Below are positions 1-7,360 of a stretch of DNA of 64,000 nt, one piece after another (within the stretch, counting starts at the first letter, position 1; every line of letters starts with the position of its first letter). The translations under genes and the position numbers were made by a program. Under the pieces are notes generated by a model. That model worked only from the letters and a program-made list of their open reading frames with translations. It was not told the DNA's origin and ran no database searches. Source of the stretch: Eikenella halliae (GTDB lineage: Bacteria; Pseudomonadota; Gammaproteobacteria; Burkholderiales; Neisseriaceae); assembly GCF_001648475.1 (NCBI RefSeq), contig NZ_LXSQ01000023.1, forward strand, positions 124,001 through 188,000. The letters run 5' to 3'.

Positions 1-294
1 TGCGGCATCGATGTCGTGCAGTATCTGCCGAGCGCGCCTGAAGAAACGGCTGCCTTCTTCGGTAAGCCGAAGCTGGCGTGTGGTGCGGTTGAGCAGATTG
101 GTGGAAAGTTTCTCTTCCAGCCGTTTCACGGTGCGGCTGACGGCGGAATTGGCCAGCCCGAGCCGCTCTGCCGCGCGGCTGAAGCTGCCGCTTTCCACCA
201 CCTGCACGAACACGGCCAGTTCGTCCGAATGGGTTTCATTGTTGCTTTTCTGGAAAAGTGTTTTGCAATTATTGCTGTTTTCATTATAAAGCAT
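1..294 (-). CDS. crgA: LysR-family regulator, CrgA-like (N-terminal part, runs off window)
   Basis: This is the N-terminal helix-turn-helix of a LysR-type regulator. Reading leftward it encodes DELAVFVQVVESGSFSRAAE followed by a recognition helix (NSAVSRTVKRLEEKL) and NRTTRQLRLTEEG. This closely resembles neisserial CrgA, which controls the divergent mdaB gene. The frame is open back to an ATG at 292-294, but that ATG overlaps a TATAAT-like box (283-288), so it may not be used. The start expected by homology is the ATG at 237-239 (M-K-T-like), and it lies one base out of frame because only three As follow it where four would restore the frame. The C-terminal effector domain is outside the window. 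Family assignment is firm; the CrgA identity rests on similarity plus the nearby mdaB. Confidence 0.75.
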   Translation of the reverse strand, partial: MLYNENSNNCKTLFQKSNNETHSDELAVFVQVVESGSFSRAAERLGLANSAVSRTVKRLEEKLSTNLLNRTTRQLRLTEEGSRFFRRARQILHDIDAA

Positions 295-324
295 CGGGGT
301 ACAATAATGCTTTTTCAACGCAAA

Positions 325-430
325 TATAGTGGATTAAAATAAAAATGAGACAAGGCGGCGAGCCGCAAGGCGTACAGGTAGTACGTCAAGGCGAGCCAAC
401 GCCGTATCATTGCAATTTTAATCGACTATA
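325..430. repeat. Correia-type element (short form)
   Basis: A 106-bp element with inverted ends TATAGTGGATTAAAAT and ATTTTAATCGACTATA. Its interior contains CAAGGCGGCGAGCCGC and GGCGAGCCAACGCCGTA. It is almost the exact reverse complement of the copy at 1432-1537; I count two differences. One terminal base has diverged (CGACTATA instead of CCACTATA). It lies just upstream of the crgA-like gene, so it could influence that promoter. Confidence 0.9.
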
Positions 431-459
431 CCGTCGCATACGGGACGACAGAACGCAGA

Positions 460-483
460 AAAGCCGCCCGTATCGGCGGCTTT
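460..483 (-). terminator. Rho-independent terminator, end of GNAT gene
   Basis: A perfect 9-bp stem, AAAGCCGCC / GGCGGCTTT, with a 6-base loop. It lies downstream of the minus-strand acetyltransferase and is followed by T-rich sequence on that strand. Confidence 0.7.
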
Positions 484-628
484 CGTTATTCGTTCTGGGA
501 ATGCAGGGCATCCAGCCTTCGCGGCACGGGTGGTCTTTCTGCTCGGCATACGTCGTCCTCCTGTCAGACGTCATGGTATGCCCTCACACACAAAATTCCG
601 GATATGCTCTCTCAAAAATTACCAAATA

Positions 629-1261
629 TCAAAGAGTACCAATATCGGCCAAGGGCTTCTCGAAAGTCCATGTTCTGACACCTTCAACATCACGAACATC
701 CAGCTGCCGAAACCCGTTCTTTTTGTAAAAACGGCAGTTGCTTTCTGTATGGGTAATCAAGGTAAGGCGCTGGCTTTTCTCCTCTTTGGCAAGTGCCTCA
801 AGTCCCTCTGCTATAAAAAGACCGCCGACCCCCTTGCCCTGACAATCAGGCATCACGCCCAGCAGTTCAAGATAAAGGCTTCGAACGCCAATTCTCTTAG
901 CTTCTTTACTACCTTCCCCGAAGACTTTTTGAAAGACTAGAAGCTGGCTGATATATTTCCACATCCTCCAAGCTCCTGCCCACAAAAATGAAAGCGTACT
1001 GACAGGATGGCAGCCAAGTTTATGAATGGTAGCGACTGCCAGAAGACGGCCGTCCTCTTCAGCGAGCAGGCAGATATGATGACGCATCGCTACCTTAACC
1101 ATAACTGCATGCAGTCTGTTTAGAAAGTCAACATAGGACTGGCTGCTGCCAAACAGAGGACGGAATTTTTTCCTATAAACCTCATGCTCGGCAAAAGCAG
1201 CAGTTAAAACCGAGGCTGCAGCGGCAAGATCTTTTTCATCCGCCTTTCTAAAATAAATCAC
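629..1261 (-). CDS. GNAT-family N-acetyltransferase
   Basis: A 210-residue protein. The acetyl-CoA-binding motif A is visible as LELLGVMPDCQGKGVGGLFI at about residues 131-150, and the C-terminal FYKKNGF motif is typical of GNAT enzymes. The substrate cannot be inferred. The gene sits alone between two nearly identical inverted Correia-type elements (325-430 and 1432-1537) that separate the crgA-like gene from mdaB. Its codon use looks less GC-biased than its neighbours, with many AAA, TTT and ATT codons. These points suggest an inserted cassette. The start ATG at 1261 follows a weak ribosome-binding site (GGAGTAAATC on the minus strand). Confidence 0.85.
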   Translation of the reverse strand: MIYFRKADEKDLAAAASVLTAAFAEHEVYRKKFRPLFGSSQSYVDFLNRLHAVMVKVAMRHHICLLAEEDGRLLAVATIHKLGCHPVSTLSFLWAGAWRMWKYISQLLVFQKVFGEGSKEAKRIGVRSLYLELLGVMPDCQGKGVGGLFIAEGLEALAKEEKSQRLTLITHTESNCRFYKKNGFRQLDVRDVEGVRTWTFEKPLADIGTL

Positions 1262-1288
1262 GATGATTTACTCCATAATACATGGGTT

Positions 1289-1431
1289 GGGACCTTTGCA
1301 AAACTTCAGATTTGAGCACAGTTCAAAGCAACAGCACCGCAAAACGCGCAGACAATATGGAAATATTACCAGTATGCCCGCCAAAGAGAAGCGCATGGCG
1401 AAGAAATGAGCCAAAGATGAAGATTTTCAAA
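1289..1431. mobile_element. Possible remnant of an IS5-family element end
   Basis: GGGACCTTTGCAAAA at 1289-1303 resembles the terminal inverted repeat of neisserial IS5-group elements (GAGACCTTTGCAAAA, from memory). The sequence up to the next Correia-type element contains no transposase frame. It may be a decayed end carried in with the acetyltransferase gene. Confidence 0.4.
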
Positions 1432-1537
1432 TATAGTGGATTAAAATCGCAATGATACGGCGTTGGCTCGCCTTGACGTACTACCTGTACGCCTTGCGGC
1501 TCGCCGCCTTGTCTCATTTTTATTTTAATCCACTATA
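1432..1537. repeat. Correia-type element (short form), 5' of mdaB
   Basis: A 106-bp element with ends TATAGTGGATTAAAAT and ATTTTAATCCACTATA. It is the inverted partner of the copy at 325-430. It ends 14 bp before the mdaB start codon, immediately ahead of the GAGGAGA ribosome-binding site, so mdaB transcription must start in or beyond it. Confidence 0.92.
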
Positions 1538-1551
1538 TTTGAGGAGACAAC

Positions 1552-2142
1552 ATGAATATTCTGTTAATTGACGGCGGCCAACATTTCGGTCATTCCGCCG
1601 GCCGCCTGAACCACACGCTGCACCAAACCGCACGCGACACGCTGACCGCACTCGGCCATGCGGTGAAGGAAACCGTGATTGAAGAAGGTTACGACAAAGA
1701 TGCCGAAGTGGAAAAATGGCTGTGGATGGACGCGGTGGTTTGGCAGATGCCCGGCTGGTGGATGGGCGAGCCGTGGACGGTGAAAAAATATATCGATGAA
1801 GTGTTTACCGCAGGCGTGGGCGAGAACAAGCTGGTGGCCAACGACGGCCGCCACCGTGTAAACCCGACGGAAGGCTACGGCACGGGCGGCTTGCTGCATG
1901 GCAAAAAACACATGATTTCATCCACTTGGAACGCGCCGATTGAGGCGTTTACCCGAGAAGGCGATTTCTTTGAGGGCGCGGGCGTGGACGGTGTGCATTT
2001 CCATTTTCATAAAGCAAACGAGTTCCTCGGCACCACGCGCCTGCCCTCGTTCATCTGCAACGATGTGATAAAGAATCCGCAGGTGGAACAGTATTTGGCG
2101 GATTATCGGGCGCATTTGGAGAAGGTGTTCGGTAGGGCGTGA
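1552..2142 (+). CDS. mdaB: NAD(P)H:quinone oxidoreductase MdaB
   Basis: A 196-residue flavodoxin-fold FAD enzyme of the MdaB family, which carries out two-electron reduction of quinones and protects against oxidative and quinone stress. Visible features are the N-terminal MNILLIDGGQHF strand, the WQMPGWWMGEPWTVKKYID segment that is highly characteristic of MdaB, and a typical length. The ATG is preceded by a strong GAGGAGA site. In Neisseria this gene lies divergently next to its regulator crgA; here the two are separated by about 1.2 kb of inserted sequence. A hairpin terminator follows. Confidence 0.93.
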   Translation: MNILLIDGGQHFGHSAGRLNHTLHQTARDTLTALGHAVKETVIEEGYDKDAEVEKWLWMDAVVWQMPGWWMGEPWTVKKYIDEVFTAGVGENKLVANDGRHRVNPTEGYGTGGLLHGKKHMISSTWNAPIEAFTREGDFFEGAGVDGVHFHFHKANEFLGTTRLPSFICNDVIKNPQVEQYLADYRAHLEKVFGRA

Positions 2143-2154
2143 TTGAGTGGATGC

Positions 2155-2200
2155 AAAAAGCAGCCTGTACTTTGGGAATTTGAAGTGCAGGCTGCTTTTT
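2155..2200. terminator. Terminator after mdaB built from AAGCAGCCTG / CAGGCTGCTT
   Basis: Inverted repeat AAAAAGCAGCCTGTACTT...AAGTGCAGGCTGCTTTTT. The right arm contains TGCAGGCTGCTT, which I recall as a Kingella-type DUS and not the Eikenella dialect. Confidence 0.75.
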
Positions 2201-2229
2201 GTTGGGTTGTCCGGTTTTTTCGGAAGCTG

Positions 2230-2264
2230 TTTTCAGGTAGCCTTTGGCAGAGGCTACCTGAAAA
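2230..2264. repeat. Inverted DUS pair
   Basis: TTTTCAGGTAGCCT, seven bases, then AGGCTACCTGAAAA. Such pairs form a 13-14 bp hairpin and recur at gene ends throughout the window. Confidence 0.85.
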
Positions 2265-2289
2265 ATAGAAACAGTGTTTTTTGCTGGTT

Positions 2290-2395
2290 TATAGTGAATT
2301 AAATTTAAACCAGTACAGCGTTGTCTCGCCTTGCCGTACTATCTGTACTGTCTGCGGCTCGTCGCCTTGTCCTGATTTAAATTTAATTCACTATA
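2290..2395. repeat. Correia-type element (short form)
   Basis: 106 bp with 24-base near-perfect ends beginning TATAGTGAATTAAATTTAAA. The interior carries GTACTATCTGTAC. Confidence 0.92.
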
Positions 2396-2472
2396 AGCTT
2401 GACGCTCTAAGCGGTGATGGATAATTTTCTCTCTATAATTTATGCTGTTAGGCAGCTCATGGTAAAGGGGGA

Positions 2473-2640
2473 ATGATGGCTGCGCTGGGAATGCTGTTTG
2501 TGTTGTTCGGTATATTTTGTTTGGCTTGTATCGTGCTCGGCGTTGTAATCGCTTGTCTGTACGGCATTTTTGAATGTTTGTGGATAATGGGATGGTTGCC
2601 TAAAAGTTGGTGGGGTTTTAAACGCGATAATCGCCCTTGA
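2473..2640 (+). CDS. Small hydrophobic membrane protein (55 aa)
   Basis: A short frame, ATG ATG GCT GCG..., preceded by a strong ribosome-binding site (AAGGGGG). It encodes one long hydrophobic stretch at about residues 5-39 (MLFVLFGIFCLACIVLGVVI and onward), followed by a Trp-rich, basic tail ending KRDNRP. A rho-independent terminator follows 10 bp after the stop. The combination of ribosome-binding site, membrane segment and terminator supports a real gene. No family recognised. Confidence 0.6.
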   Translation: MMAALGMLFVLFGIFCLACIVLGVVIACLYGIFECLWIMGWLPKSWWGFKRDNRP

Positions 2641-2649
2641 GTTTTTGAA

Positions 2650-2685
2650 GAAGCAGCCCGTTGCAGTTTAGCGGGCTGCTTTTTG
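2650..2685. terminator. Bidirectional terminator
   Basis: AAGCAGCCCG and CGGGCTGCTT arms followed by TTTT. It serves the small plus-strand gene and the converging minus-strand rsmJ. Confidence 0.8.
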
Positions 2686-2693
2686 TTAAGTTG

Positions 2694-3449
2694 CTAAATA
2701 CTATGTTTGCTACCGCTTCCCTTATACACATCAAACCGGGTTGATTTGCCCGTGTATTGGTAATCCGGCTGGCGGCCGCACAGGAAATTGCCCAATCGCG
2801 GGCGTTTGACCACCACGCGGGCGGTGGCTGTGGCGAGGGCGGCATCGAGCAGGGCGGCATCGTTTTGAGCGGTGCCGACCAACTCGTGAAAAAACACCAT
2901 TTCTTTTTTTACCGCCGCCGATTTGCGCCGTTCGGGGTACATCGGGTCGAGATACACCACTTGCGGGCGGCCGATTTCGGCGGTCAGTTGCGGCATGTAT
3001 TCGGCGGCGTCGGCATTGTGCAGGGTGAGGCGGGAGGCGGTTTCGGCGGTATCGGGGTGGAGCAGGGCGCGAGCGAGGCCGTCGGCCAAGAGGCAGTATA
3101 CGGCGGGGTGCCGCTCGAAAATATGCACGTTCAGCCCGAGCCCGGCCAACACGAAGCTGTCGCGGCCGAGCCCGCCGGTGGCGTCCCAAACGGCGGGCTG
3201 TTTGCTGCGGCCGACGGCTTTGGCCAGCAACTCGCCACCGCCGTGCAGCCGCCTGTGTTGCGCCGCGCCGGCGGTGAAATCTACCCAAACGCTGCCTTTG
3301 TCGCCCGCGCGGTGCAACACGATGCCTTGCTCTTCGGCGGCCAGGTAGAGGCAGGAGGCAGGCGGGGTGTTGGAAATAATTATTGCAGGATGGCGGGCGT
3401 AGTCGGGCAGGGTGTGCGGGGTGGGGGTGATGAGCTGGATGGAGGACAT
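2694..3449 (-). CDS. rsmJ: 16S rRNA (guanine(1516)-N(2))-methyltransferase RsmJ
   Basis: A 251-residue SAM-dependent methyltransferase that modifies G1516 of 16S rRNA. The SAM-binding loop is DATGGLGRDSFVLA (about residues 88-101). The catalytic-type motif YLDPMYPERRKSA (about 166-178) and the late VVKRPRLG motif match RsmJ (formerly YhiQ). The N-terminal region is more variable, as usual for the family. It converges on the small membrane gene at 2473-2640. Confidence 0.93.
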   Translation of the reverse strand: MSSIQLITPTPHTLPDYARHPAIIISNTPPASCLYLAAEEQGIVLHRAGDKGSVWVDFTAGAAQHRRLHGGGELLAKAVGRSKQPAVWDATGGLGRDSFVLAGLGLNVHIFERHPAVYCLLADGLARALLHPDTAETASRLTLHNADAAEYMPQLTAEIGRPQVVYLDPMYPERRKSAAVKKEMVFFHELVGTAQNDAALLDAALATATARVVVKRPRLGNFLCGRQPDYQYTGKSTRFDVYKGSGSKHSI

Positions 3450-3509
3450 GGCGGCTTACTGTCTGGTTTGAGGAAATAATTGTTTCAGCTATGGCGGCGG
3501 GTGTGTTCG

Positions 3510-3926
3510 TTAGAATAAGGTAGCAAAGCAGGCAAGCGCAAAACCTACCCCTGTCATCAGAAATCCTCGCCAAAATACGCCTTTATTGCTGCCTTCCCAA
3601 TCACGCTGGGTGATCAACAGCCAGAAAAAGCCGAGAGACCAGGCACACATCCCGATAAGATAAATAAACAGCGCATCTGTGTTGGATTGAAGGAATACCC
3701 ACCATAGCGCCATATTGGCGCTGAGTGAAATGCCTGAGGCCAGATAGGGTTTAAATTCTTTCCATTTGAGGCCGAACACGTACACAACTAGCGTGGGCAG
3801 CATCAGCAGGATATACAGGCTCAAACCATACCAATCGGCATAAACCATAAACAGTACCAGCATCGGCACATAGAACAGTGCGGCGAGCAAGCCGTCCAGT
3901 GTGCGAGGATTCGGTTTTTTCCACAT
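3510..3926 (-). CDS. Conserved membrane protein, four predicted TM segments
   Basis: 138 residues with four hydrophobic segments (about 13-29, 34-52, 62-80 and 86-105) and a fifth near the C-terminus (122-138). The Trp/Tyr-rich N-terminus (MWKKPNPRTLDGLLAALFYV) follows a good AAGGAGAAGC ribosome-binding site. I do not recognise the family; it could be a small integral membrane protein of unknown function. It may be monocistronic, with 60 bp to rsmJ downstream. Confidence 0.7.
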   Translation of the reverse strand: MWKKPNPRTLDGLLAALFYVPMLVLFMVYADWYGLSLYILLMLPTLVVYVFGLKWKEFKPYLASGISLSANMALWWVFLQSNTDALFIYLIGMCAWSLGFFWLLITQRDWEGSNKGVFWRGFLMTGVGFALACFATLF

Positions 3927-4097
3927 TTGCTTCTCCTTGTCTCTGGATTTTGACTTTCAGGTAGCCTTATCTGCAGCCGGTGATTGCCTAACAAAGATAG
4001 CGGTTATTTTACTCCTTTGGATTGGAGCCTGAATGGGAACGAGTACTGGGAGTTTCGAAGGTTTGGTTATAAAGTGTTTTTTATATTCATGTGGAAA

Positions 4098-4132
4098 AAC
4101 TTTCAGGTAGCCTCAAAGGCTACCTGAAAGTT
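4098..4132. terminator. DUS-pair terminator after pilR
   Basis: ACTTTCAGGTAGCCT, three bases, AGGCTACCTGAAAGT. It lies just downstream of the minus-strand parC-pilS-pilR run. Confidence 0.8.
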
Positions 4133-4230
4133 TATTGCTTCATTTCAGCAAAGTTATGCGGCTATTCGATTTCCAAGCGTTCCATCCGGTAGCGCATGGA
4201 GCGGAAGCTGATGCCGAGCAGTTTGGCGGC

Positions 4231-5760
4231 CTAGGTGCGGTTGTAGCGGGTTTTTTGCAGGGCTTGCTCGATAATCAGCCGCTCTACGTCGTCGAGGTAG
4301 TCTTGCACCTGGGTGCGGCCGAGCACGAAGCCGGGCAGGTTGTCGAGTTGGCCGCTGTTTTCTGGAGCGGTTGTTTCGGCGGGGTCGGGGCTGCCGCTGT
4401 TTTGGCTGACGGCGGCGATGGCACTGCCCCAGTCGTCGTCTTCATCCAATAGCGGGGAGCTGGAGAGCTGGAGGTCGGCGGCATCGATGGTGTTGTCGGC
4501 GGCCAGGGCGACGGCGCGTTCGAGAATGTTTTCCAGCTCGCGGAAGTTGCCGGGGTAGCTGTATTGCAGAAGCGCCTGTTTGGCGGGCTGGGTGAGGGTG
4601 TAGTCGCCGCCTTGGCGGTGTTTGCGCAAGAGCTGGGTGATGAGCTGGGGCAGGTCTTCGCGCATTTCGCGCAGGGGCGGCATGGTGAGGGAGACGACGT
4701 TGAGGCGGTAGAACAAGTCTTGCCGGAATGCGCCTTTGGCCACGAGGGCGGCGAGGTCTTTATGCGTGGCGGATATGATGCGCACGTCCACTTTCACTTC
4801 TTGCGCGTCGCCGATGCGGCGCACGGCTTTTTCCTGGATGGCGCGCAGGAGTTTCACCTGCATATGCAGGGGCAGGTCGGCCACTTCGTCGAGGAAGAGG
4901 GTGCCGCCGTGGGCGTGTTGGAAGAAGCCGAGGCGGTCTTGGTCGGCGCCGGTGAAGCTGCCTTTTTTGTAGCCGAAGAATTCGCTTTCCATCAGGTTTT
5001 CGGGGATGGCGCCGCAGTTTACGGCCACGAAGGGGCGGTCGCGCCGGTCGGAGAGTTCGTGGATGCTGCGCGCGGCCTGCTCCTTACCGGAGCCGGATTC
5101 GCCGGCGATATACACGGGCACGGTGGTGCGGGCGAGCTTGCGGATCATCTGCCGGGCTTCTTCGATTTGCGGGGATCGGCCGATGAGGCGGGGGATGTCT
5201 TCGGGATTGGCGGCAGGCTGCTCATCGGCTGCGGGTTGAATCTTGCGGCCGGCGGCTTTGCTTTCTTGCGGCTCGTCGTTTTCAGGTAGCCCCTCGCTTT
5301 CAGGTAGCCCTTCGTCTGCGCCGTCTGCTTGGGGCGGAGGTTCTTCTTTGGCCGGTGCGGGGGCGGGGAGGCTGTCTTCTTCGTGGATTTTGATGGCGGA
5401 TTTCACCAAGGTGCGCAGTTGCGCCAGGGTGATGGGCTTTTGCAGGTAGTCGAAGGCGCCGGTTTTGATGGCTTGTACGGCTTGGTCGGCATTGCCGAAG
5501 GCGGTGATCACGGCCACGGGCACGTCGAGCTCTTTTTCGTTGATGTATTCCACCACTTCGAGCCCCGAACCGTCGGGCATGCGCATATCGGTAAGCACGA
5601 GGGAGAATTTTTTGCTGTCGAGCCACTTTTTGGCGGCATTGACGCCCTCGGCGGTTTCCACCGACAAGCCCATTTTCATCAGGGTCATTTCCATCAGGTC
5701 GCGGATGTCTTGTTCGTCGTCCACAACCAACACTGGTTTTTGCAGGCTTTGTTTACTCAT
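4231..5760 (-). CDS. pilR: Sigma-54-type response regulator PilR, C-terminally truncated by a stop codon
   Basis: Response regulator of the PilS-PilR pair that activates pilin transcription with sigma-54. It has a receiver domain (phosphoacceptor Asp58 in VLTDMRMPDGS), a linker, and an AAA+ domain with Walker A GESGSGKE (220-227), the sigma-54 contact loop GSFTGA (267-272) and Walker B TLFLDEV. A TAG at 4231-4233 (codon 510) follows KTRYNRT. Reading past it gives 22 more residues, including AAKLLGISFRSMRYR, which is the second half of the Fis-type DNA-binding helix-turn-helix, down to a normal stop at 4162. The protein therefore loses half its DNA-binding motif. Two DUS copies in the linker encode GLPES-EGLPEN. 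The gene overlaps pilS by 8 bp. Confidence 0.92.
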   Translation of the reverse strand: MSKQSLQKPVLVVDDEQDIRDLMEMTLMKMGLSVETAEGVNAAKKWLDSKKFSLVLTDMRMPDGSGLEVVEYINEKELDVPVAVITAFGNADQAVQAIKTGAFDYLQKPITLAQLRTLVKSAIKIHEEDSLPAPAPAKEEPPPQADGADEGLPESEGLPENDEPQESKAAGRKIQPAADEQPAANPEDIPRLIGRSPQIEEARQMIRKLARTTVPVYIAGESGSGKEQAARSIHELSDRRDRPFVAVNCGAIPENLMESEFFGYKKGSFTGADQDRLGFFQHAHGGTLFLDEVADLPLHMQVKLLRAIQEKAVRRIGDAQEVKVDVRIISATHKDLAALVAKGAFRQDLFYRLNVVSLTMPPLREMREDLPQLITQLLRKHRQGGDYTLTQPAKQALLQYSYPGNFRELENILERAVALAADNTIDAADLQLSSSPLLDEDDDWGSAIAAVSQNSGSPDPAETTAPENSGQLDNLPGFVLGRTQVQDYLDDVERLIIEQALQKTRYNRT

Positions 5761-7360
5761 TGATATCTTTCGGCATGATTAGTTCGAATCCCTTGACTTC
5801 GGGATGATAGTGAAGCTGGCTGGAGTTGGCGTGAGCCAATTCGCGTGCCACATACAGCCCCAGTCCGGTGCCTTCGGAGCGGGTGGTGAAAAACGGCTCG
5901 AACAGGCGTGGCTGGTTTTCTGGCGAAACCCCGGGGCCGTCGTCCATCACGGTAAGCGATACGGATACGTTGTCGTCGGTGGGCTTCACCAAAACGGTGA
6001 TGGAATCGGCCTGCTTACTGCCATGCTGCCAGGCGTTGTTGATGAGGTTCCATATAATCTGCTGCAGGTGCATTTTGTCGAAATACACTTTCAGCGCACC
6101 GCCCTGCATATAAAGGTGCACAGCGTGTTTGGCTTCTGGATGGGTGAGCAGGAATTCCTGCTTGAAATCGAGCCAGAATTTCATCAGGTTGATGGATTGG
6201 GCGTCGAGCCGGTCGCTCTTGTTCAGGCTGCTCACTTCTTCCAACATTTTATCGATGCGCTGGATGTTGTTGTCGATGATGCCGCGCAGCTTGGTGGTCA
6301 TCGGATCTTCGTCTTCCTCGGCCAACAGGCCGTTGGATTGGCGGATGGCGGAAAGCGGGTTGCGGATTTCGTGCGCCAGGTTGGCCGTGAGCTGGCCGAG
6401 CGCGGCCAGTTTGGTGGCCATGGCCTCCATGGCAACTTCTTGATCGGATCGGATAAACAGCATCAGCAGCGATTCGTCTTCGCGCACCAGCGGGCGGGCG
6501 CGCACCTGCACGCCTTGCCCGCCCAGCTCAACATGGGTGATGAAGTTGCGTGTGGGCGCGCGCTGCCAGCGTTTCACCAAAATATCGAACATTTCTTCGT
6601 GGCGGTCGACTTTCACATAAGGGAAATAGTGTCCGGCCTGGCGGTTCATCAGCCAGATGCGGCTGCTGGTGTCCACCACCACCACGGCCTCGGCCACATG
6701 GTTGAGCACCAGTTCGTTCAGGCCTTTGAGGCGGTCGAAGGCGCGGCGGTGTTTGCTCAGGGTGTTGGCGGCGCGGTTGAGGAAGGAGGCATAAAACGAG
6801 GTGAGCAGCGCCACCAGATAGCCCACCGCCGAGAGCACAAGGGTGTGGACGATTGCGTTGCTGCCGGCCTGGCTGTTGGCTTCAAACGGCCAATAACGCA
6901 GCCAGGTGCCGATAAACAGCAAAAGGGCGACATAAGAGGCATACAGGAGCGGATAGCGGCCGTGGCTGAGCAGGCAGGATACGCCGATAAAGGGCAGGAT
7001 GAGGATGCCGAAGCCGGAGGAAATGCCGCCGGCCAGGTGCATGAGCAGCACCATCATGGTGATGTCGGCCACCGCGCTGATGTTGGGCAGGTTGTTTTTC
7101 TGCTGTTGCCAGTTGGGAAATACCATGCTGAACACAATCAGCCCGCCGTACACCGCCGCCCAGATATAGAAGCGGCTGCCGAAAATGGGCATCGAAGCCA
7201 GTCTGGCCATGCCCACATTCGAGCCGTAGGCGTTTACCAACACATGGAAGGTGAGCAGCGAAAGCAAAAGGCTCACGCGGGCGATATTCATCAGCCAGGG
7301 CAGGCGGTTGAGTTGGCTATCCCATTCATTGGGGGTATACGATTTCGGCAGCTGGATCAT
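5753..7360 (-). CDS. pilS: Sensor histidine kinase PilS
   Basis: A 535-residue membrane sensor kinase. The N-terminus carries about six hydrophobic segments (residues 25-190), then a PAS-like region (about 208-310), the H-box LTANLAHEIRNPLSAIR with phospho-His330, an N-box (IIWNLINNAWQHG), DDGPGVS, and the ATP lid GTGLGLYVAREL. The order of parts matches PilS, the partner of PilR. It overlaps parC by 4 bp upstream (ATGA) and pilR by 8 bp downstream, so the three genes are probably co-transcribed and translationally coupled. Confidence 0.93.
   Translation of the reverse strand: MIQLPKSYTPNEWDSQLNRLPWLMNIARVSLLLSLLTFHVLVNAYGSNVGMARLASMPIFGSRFYIWAAVYGGLIVFSMVFPNWQQQKNNLPNISAVADITMMVLLMHLAGGISSGFGILILPFIGVSCLLSHGRYPLLYASYVALLLFIGTWLRYWPFEANSQAGSNAIVHTLVLSAVGYLVALLTSFYASFLNRAANTLSKHRRAFDRLKGLNELVLNHVAEAVVVVDTSSRIWLMNRQAGHYFPYVKVDRHEEMFDILVKRWQRAPTRNFITHVELGGQGVQVRARPLVREDESLLMLFIRSDQEVAMEAMATKLAALGQLTANLAHEIRNPLSAIRQSNGLLAEEDEDPMTTKLRGIIDNNIQRIDKMLEEVSSLNKSDRLDAQSINLMKFWLDFKQEFLLTHPEAKHAVHLYMQGGALKVYFDKMHLQQIIWNLINNAWQHGSKQADSITVLVKPTDDNVSVSLTVMDDGPGVSPENQPRLFEPFFTTRSEGTGLGLYVARELAHANSSQLHYHPEVKGFELIMPKDINE

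Noticed and set aside
345..728. Small open frames inside Correia-type elements (for example 345-728 and 1323-1517)
   Set aside because: Both start with the same peptide because they are translations of the repeat itself; no other coding evidence.
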